64,000 bases of DNA from Przewalskia tangutica. Its lineage: Eukaryota > Streptophyta > Magnoliopsida > Solanales > Solanaceae. Below are positions 47,577 through 59,138 of the stretch, piece by piece. Position numbers and translations under genes: made by a program. The notes under the pieces were generated by a model that ran no database searches, was not told the DNA's origin, and saw nothing but the letters and a program-made list of their open reading frames with translations. The number at the start of each line of letters is the position of its first letter. Within the stretch, counting starts at the first letter, position 1. The stretch spans positions 79,103,548 through 79,167,547 of the forward strand of contig CM056726.1 of NCBI GenBank assembly GCA_029844215.1, in the 5' to 3' direction.

Positions 47577-48630
47577 TGTTACACCCCGTATTTACAGGAC
47601 ATGTTTTAAGAACGTACGTAAGAACTCATAAGTGTCAAGATTAGAGACTTGTAAGAATTTATAGGAATTATGAAATTGTCGGAAAACGTTTTGTTGTGAC
47701 GAACGGGAGGGCGACACGTGTCACCCCCCTTATGATGCCTTGGACGATTTAGGCATGGCCAATATGGTCATTGACCATAGTCTTGGATGACAAAGTCTTG
47801 CAAGTAGTGAAGCTTGACAATCTTGACCAAAGTCAAAGGTCCCACAAGCCTTGATATTTAAGTAAAGCTCATCCAAACCACCCATTTGTTTGCATCTTGA
47901 CCCTCCAATGTGTTTTATAATACTACTAGTAGTGAGACTTAGTCCAACACTTAGAAAAAATTGAAGAGAATTGGATGAACCATAAATGGAGCTCTCGGCT
48001 TCTTCACTAGAAGAAAGAAAAAAAATTGTGTTCCTTGTCCAATAAGCTCCACACTTTAAACCAAGGTTCATGAGTGTTATGTAAGTGTATCTCAATAGAA
48101 AAATCTCGGAAAAAGATAGTTTTCGGGTTAGTCGCAAAGTGAAAACCTAGTTGCTTTCTAGGTTTTGGATTGGAAGCTTGAAGGAAATTGTTGGGGTTTT
48201 TCTAAGGGTCTCAAGTAGCGGATTGAAGTGTCTTGAAGAGGCTCTAAGTTGCTAATGAGCGACTTCGGATTTGGAAGTTAGATTGAGATTCGTTGAGGTA
48301 TAATTTTGTTCTCTTTAAGTGTTACAAGATTATGTATTGTTGTTAGCCTTACATTTTACTAGCATGAAGCATATGTGTTGAAGTTTATAAGGATTATAGA
48401 TCGATTGTAGTCTTTGAAATTCGAAATGAAATGTAGGCCATGTTAAGTTGGATTACAATTTGATCGTTGTTAGAATCGTCGCATGTTATTGACTTGAAGC
48501 TTATGGCAGTACTAACCAAATGCGACTTGATATCTTATTATGCTACCATTTTGGTTTGAAATGGAAATTGGATAAGAATTAGTTTGGTTGAACTCAAGGT
48601 GGCCGATTTTGGACTTGTAGTTTGTAGTAG

Positions 48631-48928
48631 TTGGTTAGTCATTTGTATTGGACTATCTTCTATTTAATTGTGAGCCAATTGGGGCTGTTTAGTTAGTCAT
48701 TTGTATTGGACTATCTTCTATTTAATTGTGAGCCAATTGGGGCTGTTTAGTTAGTCATTTGTATTGGACTATCTTCTATTTAATTGTGAGCCAATTGGGG
48801 TCATGTTTAGTTAGTCATTTGTATTGGACTATCTTCTATTTAATTGTGAGCCAATTGGGGTCATTTAGTTAGTCATTTGTATTGGACTATCTTCTACTTA
48901 ATTGTGAGCCAATTGGGGCTGTTTGGTT
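48631..48928. repeat. 58-bp minisatellite, 5 copies, in K LTR1
   Basis: The unit contains 'tattggactatcttctattt' and 'gtgagccaattgggg'. Copies start at 48651, 48709 and 48767 and continue. LTR2 (54419-54708) and LTR3 (60196-60485) also have five copies, and the last copy has 'tacttaatt' in each. Copy-number identity supports recent common origin of the three LTRs. Confidence 0.95.
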
Positions 48929-50767
48929 ATTGTATTCGACCTTGAAAAAGGTGGCAAAGTTAGTAGAAACAAAGGAGGTGCTGTCCGATTTTCCGTAAAA
49001 TTTAGCGACTTAGCACCTAAAATATTCTACGTTAGAAGTGAAAGGTTAATGGACATATTGTGACCATTATAGGTTGAAGTACTAAGTATAGCGTATCTTA
49101 CTTGGAGAGTGGAATAGCTATCAAGGTTGGAGTACTTTGGAGCATTTTGCTATTTGTCGACAATCGTCGCGAGGTATGTGAACCTCTTCCTTCCTTTGGC
49201 ATGATCCTATGTATGGAATGTACTTGTGGTATCATTTCATGTTTCCTTCTACTCTTAGAAGTTAAGAGGTAGTTATGTGATTTACTCTAGGTAGAACTTT
49301 TCCTATCTTTTGAGCATGACTAGTTGCACGTATGTAGTACGGTAGACGTACAAGACTATGATATTCTTTACTTGTTTTATGTAATGCCAAGTCGGGTGGG
49401 TTAGGAGATTAACTCACTTCTTTGAGAATAGTAAGGATGTCTTAAGTTGATTTTAAAGTTAAGGGACTTGAAGAGTTTTAAAGTATGTGATACTTGTCCC
49501 GTTTTAAACGTATAAGTCCCTTGGATAGGAAATTGTTTATGGCTAAGGTATAAAGTGAATATAACGGCTTTATGGGAAGTTAGTTATATTTGCCTTATGG
49601 AAAGATAAATGACTTGACTATGTAAAAAGGCAACTTGATTTTACGGCATCAATTGCCTAAGGTTTTATATAAAAAGGAGTCGAGTTGATTTGGCTAATTT
49701 ACGGCACAAATGAGTATAAGTATCGAATAAGCCACTGCGGCGTTAATAAAGGAAAATGTAATGACAATCCATTATGTTAAAAAAGTAGAAATCCTCCATC
49801 CGCATAGAAGCTAAGATAAGACAAAATTGTATTACATTTTCTAGATCATGGCTACTTGAATAAGATCGTTATAAATAAGTATAACTTATTCACGACGACC
49901 AAAGATTTGTTACAAATTTTAAAAGAGTTTACGTATGAAGCTTTTAAGACTTTGAAACTTGTTTTCTAAAAAGTTAAGAGACTTGATGTATTTTGAAAGT
50001 TAAGAGATTTGATTTGAAAGTATAAATCTCTTAGTTATAAAAGGAATGAGTTTGTCTAAAACCATAAAGGGTTATAACGGCTTTATGGGAAGTGGGTTAT
50101 AACGGCTTTATGGAAGGATAAGAGAATGGTTTTCTAATAACGTAATCAAAGGAATAACTTGTATTAAGGAACGGCAAATTGGTTTAAAGGTACCAATTGC
50201 TTAAGGCTTTTAATAAAAGAAGTCACTTGTTTTAGAAGCCGGTGTTTGTATTTCTAAAAAAGGTATTGTGACTTGTCTTGAAAGGTGAATAGGACTTGAT
50301 ACTACGGGTGTTAGTATCTTGGAGCTTTACATAGAAAGGAGTCTTTTATAAAAGAATGTACGTATGTAGTACTTTGGCTTGATAAATTGAGAATTTGTCT
50401 AAGTGTGCCTTGATAAGTACTTTGACTTGTTAAAAGAGAATTATTCTATGTATGCCTTGATTAGTACTTTGGCTTGATAAAATGAGAATTATCCTATGTG
50501 TGCCTTGATAAGTACTTTGGCTTGGTTAATTGAGAACTTGCCTATATGTGCTGGTAATAGCCTTTGAGTGCAAGTATTATGTTTTATTAAGTTGTCGCGA
50601 CTCTCGGTTGAAGGGTCGGATGTCTTGTTGTAAGTTACTGGGACGTACCGACAGTGATGTGGGGTTCCACGGGTATGCTTCCGTTATTTGTAGCACTTGG
50701 GTTAAATTCCCGGATTTTATAAAAGACATGGTAGTGCTTATGTCTTGTTTGATGGTCGGTCGAGATA

Positions 50768-51133
50768 GGGTAAGAGTATAAATGAGGGGCAAGCCCCAAG
50801 ACGTTATACCACCTTCTCCAGGGTAAGAGTATAAGTGAGGGGTAAACCCCCAAGACGCTGTACCACCTGCTTTATGTGTTGTTTGACGACCGGTCGAGAT
50901 AGGGTAAGAGTATAAATGAGGGGCAATCCCCAAGACGTTATACCACCTTCTCCAGGGTAAGAGTATAAGTGAGGGGTAGACCCCCAAGATGCTATACCAC
51001 CTGCTTTACCACCTTCTCCAGGGTAAGAGTATAAGTGAGGGGTAGACCCCCAAGATGCTATACCACCTGCTTTACCACCTTCTCCAGGGTAAGAGTATAA
51101 GTGAGGGGTAGACCCCCAAGACGCTATACCACC
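50768..51133. repeat. ~52-79-bp minisatellite, 6 copies, in K LTR1
   Basis: Six copies of 'agggtaagagtataagtgag' plus 'gacccccaagacgc' and 'tataccacc'. Matching arrays lie at 56554-56920 and 62322-62670, each with six copies but with scattered 1-3-base losses in LTR2 and especially LTR3. It lies about 0.8-1.2 kb from the LTR 3' end, the same relative position as the arrays in the other families. Confidence 0.92.
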
Positions 51134-51929
51134 GGTGGGACTTGGTGTTCATGTATGCCTATTGGTGTATTATTATACCGGATCGTCGGCGGTGATGTGA
51201 TTCCACGCGGGATATATATATATGTATTGTGTATGTGTACGCCGACGTGAGGTGGGATGCCACGGCGTCACATGGTTATATTTTACACTAATAGTCGGCA
51301 AGTGATGGGGATTCCACGGGAATGCTTTGATATTAGTGACTTGATCGCGTCCCCGTTGGGCGGGCAAGATATGTGTCCCTCCGTAGTGGGCCGGACTATG
51401 TTATGAAAGATAAGTAAGTTATATGGTAATGAACTTAATGATTCTTTTTCTAAATAATGTACGTAAGAATGTGACTATAACTTTTATTGGGAATGGAAAG
51501 GATAATAAGGTACGATTAAGTTCATAAGTGGTAATGACACGGCAGGATCTGGTTTAGGTACACAGTTGTGGATCCGCGAGCTTAGGATCCCGGTTCAGCA
51601 AGTTGAGATGGCTCCAGTGTTTCGGAGTTGTCACGTTTATGTTTATTCAGGGGTACGGCGGGGCCTTGTCCCGCCACAGTTGTTATGTCAAAACTCTTAG
51701 AGGTCTGTATTCACATTTTGTGGGTCAGTTTGTAAAAGAAATGAGGCAACTGCTTCGGTTGTATTTATATATGTTCAGGAAGGTAGCCCTATCGGCTAAC
51801 CTGTTGTTTTACTTACGATGTTTTATTTTTAAGTTTCATGTATGTTCCGCTGATTTTCTCTGATGATTACCTGAAAGGGTGCCCAGGTAGGGCGCCAGTC
51901 GCGGTCCCGGGGTCGGGTCGTGACAAAAG

Positions 51930-51941
51930 TGGTATCAGAGC
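51930..51941 (+). promoter_or_regulatory. PBS of K interior 1
   Basis: An exact TGGTATCAGAGC four bases after the LTR end (51925). It primes minus-strand synthesis from initiator-Met-tRNA. Confidence 0.95.
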
Positions 51942-52118
51942 AGTTAGTCCTCGGAAAGTGTCTACAGACCGTGTCTAGTAGAGTCTTGATTATCGGTGTG
52001 TTGTGCACCACATCTATAATCAGGAGGCTGCAGGACATTTAGGATTGGTTTCCATTCTTCTCACTCTGAGATCGTGCCATAGAGCTGTGTTGTTAGGGTC
52101 GTCTCTCCCTAACGAGTT

Positions 52119-52307
52119 ATGTTGATTGCAGCTACGAGAAAGGCAGCAGTGACCCAGGAAGGACTATGTGGATTGCGTATCCAGGTAGGTAATGATTATA
52201 GTATAGTTGGTATTGTGACATACATCTATACGGAGTTATGTATTAGGGTCAGACGCGTGTTGCCTAGAATGATTTTAGATTACCAGGAATCGGTAAAGAC
52301 TAGCTAG
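52119..52307 (+). pseudogene. gag-start relic in K interior 1
   Basis: A 62-codon frame starts at the position homologous to the gag start of J and F, about 180-190 nt after the PBS. Its first residues, MLIAATRKAAVTQEG, can be set against MPPRRATRAQEG of J. After that no Gag similarity is visible. The same frame occurs at 57893-58081 with one difference (52191 region, gta versus gca). It may be a remnant or a short leader peptide; I cannot tell which. Confidence 0.5.
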
Positions 52308-52794
52308 ATACCGGGAAGGTATGGAATAGTTAATGAATTTTCGCCAAGGTCTTGTGGTTTATTTTGAGATTATTGGGAAAGGATGAACTGTCGGATAGGG
52401 TAGTGAACCCTTAAGAAGCCATATTAAGGAACCTAACGGAATGTCATGTTAATAGATTAAGCTGCGTAGTATGCTTAAGAGAATTATACGGATGAGGCCT
52501 GTATAGAGTAAGTAATGGTTGTTGTGATCGAGACAACATGGTTATGATTTTATGAGAAGTTTTTATACCCGTTATTGGGGGATTGGTAAGGTAGGCTTGG
52601 AGCATGGAAATTACGAGCCTAAGAATATTGATAACTGCCGAGACCTTAGATGTATAAGGCTTTCTCTGGCAATAAGATTTTAAGTCAGACCAAGGATAAG
52701 AGTTAAGTGCGACGCTGAGTAGGGTCGAGGACCTGTTACGGGTCTCCCCATATCCTGGAATGAAGTGGGATCAGTTGGTAGTAGTTCCGCTACG

Positions 52795-52860
52795 TGACGG
52801 GGTCACGAGGGCGCAAGGCCCAAGTCTAGTTAATTCTTTTACGGGTTCGTGGACGCGTTC
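52795..52860 (+). other. Conserved non-coding block in K interior 1
   Basis: It reads gtcacgagggcgcaaggccc, then aagtctagttaattc, then ggttcgtggacgcg. It is the plus-strand equivalent of the blocks in G, F and J. It is kept although everything else between the gag start and the PPT is unrecognisable. Confidence 0.7.
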
Positions 52861-53327
52861 CACCGGAACCAGGTCATGAAAGCCGGAAATGACCTTATAT
52901 TGTTTTATAGAGTGGCTCCAAAGATTAGAGGCCAGAATCAGTATGGAAGTTATATATGTATACTAGTTTGAGTTGGGATTACGGAAAGAGTACGACCAGT
53001 AAGAAAGATAGCAACCAAGTGTAAAGGAATAGATCCTGAATCCATAAAAACCTTTCGAGGTAACTACACCCGTGAGTGTTTGGGGTGGTAGCTGAGCGAG
53101 AATATGAGATTTTCCCGGTGATGATACAGTCGTCAGACCCTTAGTAGACCGAGTAGAGAGGATTATGACAGGCTTTAAGGTCATTATGAGTATGGACTAG
53201 TTGGCTTTAAAAGTGCCAAGGTTGACATCTTAGCATAAGTATTGTTATGTGGCCATGTGTGGCATTGTTGGTATGTCGGGGTTGTGAAAAGAAGCTATGT
53301 CGCTTATTATAAAGATTGACTCCGAAA

Positions 53328-53364
53328 GAACATTCGGGGACGAATGTTTCTAAGGGGGGAAGAA
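53328..53364 (+). promoter_or_regulatory. Hairpin and PPT of K interior 1
   Basis: gaacattcg and cgaatgttt form an inverted repeat with a 4-base loop, followed by aaggggggaagaa directly before the TG of LTR2. Confidence 0.88.
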
Positions 53365-56300
53365 TGTTACACCCCGTATTTACGTGACATGTTTTAAGAA
53401 CGCACGTAAGAACTCATAAGTGTCAAGATTAGAGACTTGTAAGAATTTATAGGAATTATGAAATTGTCGGAAAACGTTTGTTGTATTTAGCGGAGGGCGA
53501 CACGTGTCACCCCCCCTTATGATGCCTTGGACGATTTAGGCATGGCCAATATGGTCATTGACCATAGTCTTGGATGACAAAGTCTTGCAAGTAGTGAAGC
53601 TTGACAATCTTGACCAAAGTCAAAGGTCCCACAAGCCTTGATATTTAAGTAAAGCTCATCCAAACCACCCATTTGTTTGCATCTTGACCCTCCAATGTGT
53701 TTTATAATACTACTAGTAGTGAGACTTAGTCCAACACTTAGAAAAAATTGAAGAGAATTGGATGAACCATAAATGGAGCTCTCGGCTTCTTCACTAGAAG
53801 AAAGAAAAAAAATTGTGTTCCTTGTCCAATAAGCTCCACACTTTAAACCAAGGTTCATGAGTGTTATGTAAGTGTATCTCAATAGAAAAATCTCGGAAAA
53901 AGATAGTTTTCGGGTTAGTCGCAAAGTGAAAACCTAGTTGCTTTCTAGGTTTTGGATTGGAAGCTTGAAGGAAATTGTTGGGGTTGTTCTAAGGGTCTCA
54001 AGTAGCGGATTGAAGTGTCTTGAAGAGGCTCTAAGTTGCTAAGGAGCGACTTCGGATTTGGAAGTTAGATTGAGATTCGTTGAGGTATAATTTTGTTCTC
54101 TTTAAGTGTTACAAGATTATGTATTGTTGTTAGCCTTACATTTTACTAGCATGAAGCATATGTGTTGAAGTTTATAAGGATTATAGATCGATTGTAGTCT
54201 TTGAAATTCGAAATGAAATGTAGGCCATGTTAAGTTGGATTACAATTTGATCGTTGTTAGAATCGTCGCATGTTATTGACTTGAAGCTTATGGCAGTACT
54301 AACCAAATGCGACTTGATATCTTATTATGCTACCATTTTGGTTTGAAATGGAAATTGGATAAGAATTAGTTTGGTTGAACTCAAGGTGGCCGATTTTGGA
54401 CTTGTAGTTTGTAGTAGTTGGTTAGTCATTTGTATTGGACTATCTTCTATTTAATTGTGAGCCAATTGGGGCTGTTTAGTTAGTCATTTGTATTGGACTA
54501 TCTTCTATTTAATTGTGAGCCAATTGGGCCTGTTTAGTTAGTCATTTGTATTGGACTATCTTCTATTTAATTGTGAGCCAATTGGGGCTGTTTAGTTAGT
54601 CATTTGTATTGGACTATCTTCTATTTAATTGTGAGCCAATTGGGGCTGTTTAGTTAGTCATTTGTATTGGACTATCTTCTACTTAATTGTGAGCCAATTG
54701 GGGCTGTTTGGTTATTGTATTCGACCTTGAAAAAGGTGGCAAAGTTAGTAGAAACAAAGGAGGTGCTGTCCGATTTTCCGTAGAATTTAGCGACTTAGCA
54801 CCTAAAATATTCTACGTTAGAAGTGAAAGGTTAATGGACATATTGTGACCATTATAGGTTGAAGTACTAAGTATAGCGTATCTTACTTGGAGAGTGGAAT
54901 AGCTATCAAGGTTGGAGTACTTTGGAGCATTTTGCTATTTGTCGACAATCGTCGCGAGGTATGTGAACCTCTTCCTTCCTTTGGCATGATCCTATGTATG
55001 GAATGTACTTGTGGTATCATTTCATGTTTCCTTCTACTCTTAGAAGTTAAGAGGTAGTTATGTGATTTACTCTATGTAGAACTTTTCCTATCTTTTGAGC
55101 ATGACTAGTTGCACGTATGTAGTACGGTAGACGTACAAGACTATGATATTCTTTACTTGTTTTATGTAATGCCAAGTCGGGTGGGTTAGGAGATTAACTC
55201 ACTTCTTTGAGAATAGTAAGGATGTCTTAAGTTGATTTTAAAGTTAAGGGACTTGAAGAGTTTTAAAGTATGTGATACTTGTCCCGTTTTAAACGTATAA
55301 GTCCCTTGGATAGGAAATTGTTTATGGCTAAGGTATAAAGTGAATATAACGGCTTTATGGGAAGTTAGTTATATTTGCCTTATGGAAAGATAAATGACTT
55401 GACTATGTAAAAGGCAACTTGATTTTACGGCATCAATTGCCTAAGGTTTTATATAAAAAGGAGTCGAGTTGATTTGGCTAATTTACGGCACAAATGAGTA
55501 TAAGTATCGAATAAGCCACTGCGGCGTTAATAAAGGAAAATGTAATGACAATCCATTATGTTAAAACAAGTAGAAATCCTCCATCTGCATAGAAGCTAAG
55601 ATAAGACAAAATTGTATTACATTTTCTAGATCATGGCTACTTGAATAAGATCGTTATAAATAAGTATAACTTATTCACGACGCACCAAAGATTTGTTACA
55701 AATTTTAAAAGAGTTTACGTATGAAGCTTTTAAGACTTTGAAACTTGTTTTCTAAAAGTTAAGAGACTTGATGTATTTTGAAAGTTAAGAGATTTGATTT
55801 GAAAGTATAAATCTCTTAGTTATAAAAGGAATGAGTTTGTCTAAAACCATAAAGGGTTATAACGGCTTTATGGGAAGTGGGTTATAACGGCTTTATGGAA
55901 GGATAAGAGAATGGTTTTCTCTAATAACGTAATCAAAGGAATAACTTGTATTAAGGAACGACAAATTGGTTTAAAGGTACCAATTGCTTAAGGCTTTTAA
56001 TAAAAGAAGTCACTTGTTTTAGAAGCCGGTGTTTGTATTTCTAAAAAAGGTATTGTGACTTGTCTTGAAAGGTGAATAGGACTTGATACTACGGGTGTTA
56101 GTATCTTGGAGCTTTACATAGAAAGGAGTCTTTTATAAAATAATGTACGTATGTAGTACTTTGGCTTGATAAATTGAGAATTTGTCTAAGTGTGCCTTGA
56201 TAAGTACTTTGACTTGTTAAAAGAGAATTATTCTATGTATGCCTTGATTAGTACTTTGGCTTGATAAAATGAGAATTATCCTATGTGTGCCTTGATAAGT

Positions 56301-57699
56301 ACTTTGGCTTGGTTAATTGAGAACTTGCCTATATGTGCTGGTAATAGCCTTTGAGTGCAAGTATTATGTTTTATTAAGTTATCGCGACTCTCGGTTGAAG
56401 GGTCGGATGTCTTGTTGTAAGTTACTGGGACGTACCGACAGTGATGTGGGGTTCCACGGGTATGCTTCCGTTATTTGTAGCACTTGGGTTAAATTCCCGG
56501 ATTTTATAAAAGACATGGTAGTGCTTATGTCTTGTTTGATGGTCGGTCGAGATAGGGTAAGAGTATAAATGAGGGGCAAGCCCCAAGACGTTATACCACC
56601 TTCTCCAGGGTAAGAGTATAAGTGAGGGGTAAACCCCCAAGACGCTGTACCACCTGCTTTATGTGTTGTTTGACGAACGGTCGAGATAGGGTAAGAGTAT
56701 AAATGATGGGCAATCACCAAGACGATATACCACCGTCTCCAGGGTAAGAGTATAAGTGAGGGTAGACCCCAAGATGCTATACCACCGCTTTACCACCTTC
56801 TCCGTGGTAAGAGTATAAGTGAGGGTAGACCCCAAGATGCTATACCACCTGCTTTACCACCTTCTCCAGGGTAAGAGTATAAGTGAGGGGTAGACCCCCA
56901 AGACGCTATACCACCGGTGGGACTTGGTGTTCATGTATGCCTATTGGTGTATTATTATACCCTGGACTGTCGGCAGTGATGTGGGATTCCACGGGCAGGA
57001 TATATATATATGTATTGTGTATGTACGCCGGTGAGGTGGGATGCCAGGCGCGTCACATGGTTATATTTTACACTAATAGTCGCCGATGATGGGGATTCCA
57101 CGGGCATGCTTTGATATTAGTGTGACTTGATCGCGTCCCAGTTGGGTAGGCAAGATATGTGTCCCTCCGTAGTGGGCCGGACTATGTTATGAAAGATAAG
57201 TAAGTTATATGGTAATGAACTTAATGATTCTTTTTCTAAATAATGTACGTAAGAATGTGACTATAACTTTTATTGGGAATGGAAAGGATAATAAGGTACG
57301 ATTAAGTTCATAAGTGGTAATGACACGGCAGGATCTGGTTTAGGTACACAGTTGTGGATCCGCGAGCTTAGGATCCCGGTTCAGCAAGTTGAGATGGCTC
57401 CAGTGTTTCGGAGTTGTCACGTTTATGTTTATTCAGGGTACGCGGGCCTTGTCCCGCCACAGTTGTTATGTCAAAACTCTTAGAGGTCTGTATTCACATT
57501 TTGTGGGTCAGTTTGTAAAAGAAATGAGGCAACTGCTTCAGTTGTATTTATATATGTTCAGGAAGGTAGCCCTATCGGCTAACCTGTTGTTTTACTTACG
57601 ATGTTTTATTTTTAAGTTTCATGTATGTTCCGCTGATTTTCTCTGATGATTACCAGCGGTGCCTGTGTAGGGCGCCGCGATCCCGGTCGGGTCGTGACA
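53365..57699 (+). repeat. K LTR2 (shared middle LTR)
   Basis: 4335 bp. It lacks host flanks: a PPT lies to its left and a PBS to its right, so it serves both interiors. It is near-identical to LTR1 and LTR3 apart from a handful of substitutions and small indels at CHG sites (for example 53386 and 56698-56830). Confidence 0.95.
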
Positions 57700-59138
57700 A
57701 AAGTGGTATCAGAGCAGTTAGTCTCGGAAAGTGTCTACAGACCGTGTCTAGTAGAGTCTTGATTATCGGTGTGTTGTGCGCCACATCTATAATCGTGAGG
57801 TCAGCAGGACATTTAGGATTGGTTTCCATTCTTCTCACTCTGAGATCGTGCCATAGAGCTGTGTAGTTAGGGTCGTCTCTCCCTAACGAGTTATGTTGAT
57901 TGCAGCTACGAGAAAGGCAGCAGTGACCCAGGAAGGACTATGTGGATTGCGCATCCAGGTAGGTAATGATTATAGTATAGTTGGTATTGTGACATACATC
58001 TATACGGAGTTATGTATTAGGGTCAGACGCGTGTTGCCTAGAATGATTTTAGATTACCAGGAATCGGTAAAGACTAGCTAGATACCGGGAAGGTATGGAA
58101 TAGTTAATGAATTTTCGCCAAGGTCTTGTGGTTTATTTTGAGATTATTGGGAAAGGATGAGCTGTCTGATAGGGTAGTGAACCCTTAAGAAGCCATATTA
58201 AGGAACCTAACGGAATGTCATGTTAATAGATTAAGCTGCGTAGTATGCTTAAGAGAATTATACGGATGAGGCCTGTATAGAGTAAGTAATGGTTGTTGTG
58301 ATCGAGACAACATGGTTATGATTTTATGAGAAGTTTTTATACCCGTTATTGGGGGATTGGTAAGGTAGGCTTGGAGCATGGAAATTGCGAGCCTAAGAAT
58401 ATTGATAACTGCCGAGACCTTAGATGTATAAGGCTTTCTCTGGCAATAAGATTTTAAGTCAGACCAAGGATAAGAGTTAAGTGCGACGCTGAGTAGGGTC
58501 GAGGACCTGTTACGGGTCTCCCCATATCCTGGAATGAAGTGGGATCAGTTGGTAGTAGTTCCGCTACGTGACGGGGTCACGAGGGCGCAAGGCCCAAGTC
58601 TAGTTAATTCTTTTACGGGTTCGTGGACGCGTTCCACCGGAACCAGGTCATGAAAGCCGGAAATGACCTTATATTGTTTTATAGAGTGGCTCCAAAGATT
58701 AGAGGCCAGAATCGGTATGGAAGTTATATATGTATACTAGTTTGAGTTGGGATTACGGAAAGAGTACGACCAGTAAGAAAGATAGCAACCAAGTGTAAAG
58801 GAATAGATCCTGAATCCATAAGAACCTTTCGAGGTAACTACACCCGTGAGTGTTTGGGGTGGTAGCTGAGCGGGAATATGAGATTTTCCCGGTGATGATA
58901 CAGTCGTCAGACCCTTAGTAGACCGAGTAGAGAGGATTATGACAGGCTTTAAGGTCATTATGAGTATGGACTAGTTGGCTTTAAAAGTGCCAAGGTTGAC
59001 ATCTTAGCATAAGTATTGTTATGTGGCCATGTGTGGCATTGTTGGTATGTCGGGGTTGTGAAAAGAAGCTATGTCGCTTATTATAAAGATTGACTCCGAA
59101 AGAACATTCGGGGACGAATGTTTCTAAGGGGGGAAGAA
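57700..59138 (+). mobile_element. K interior 2 (non-coding)
   Basis: 1439 bp, the same length and order as interior 1: PBS (57704-57715), gag-start relic (57893-58081), conserved block (58569-58634), hairpin (59102-59124) and PPT (59126-59138). By eye it differs from interior 1 at about eight substitutions, mostly A/G, plus two CHG-type scrambles near the PBS. Confidence 0.93.

Larger units (their letters stand above)
47577..51925 (+). repeat. K LTR1 (5' terminal LTR)
   Basis: 4349 bp from tgttacaccccg to cgggtcgtgaca. Inside are a TATA-like tttataat (about 47926-47933), a 58-bp array (48631-48928), the GAGGTATGT motif (49171-49179), four ~57-bp repeats around 'agtactttggcttg' (50368-50530), a 'ggtaagagtata' array (50768-51133), and GC hairpins near 51657-51680. 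A 135-codon antisense frame (47730-48137) recurs in all three LTRs, but nothing supports it as a gene. Confidence 0.95.
51926..53364 (+). mobile_element. K interior 1 (non-coding)
   Basis: 1439 bp between LTR1 and LTR2. Order: PBS (51930-51941), leader, gag-start relic (52119-52307), the conserved block (52795-52860), and the hairpin (53328-53350) with the PPT (53352-53364). No Gag, protease, RT or integrase motif is readable in any frame. Confidence 0.93.

Noticed and set aside
47730..48137. 135-codon antisense frame identical in all three K LTRs (also 53517-53924 and 59293-59700)
   Set aside because: Its conservation is explained by the near-identity of the LTRs. The related sequence in LTR B does not keep the frame, and no domain is recognisable.
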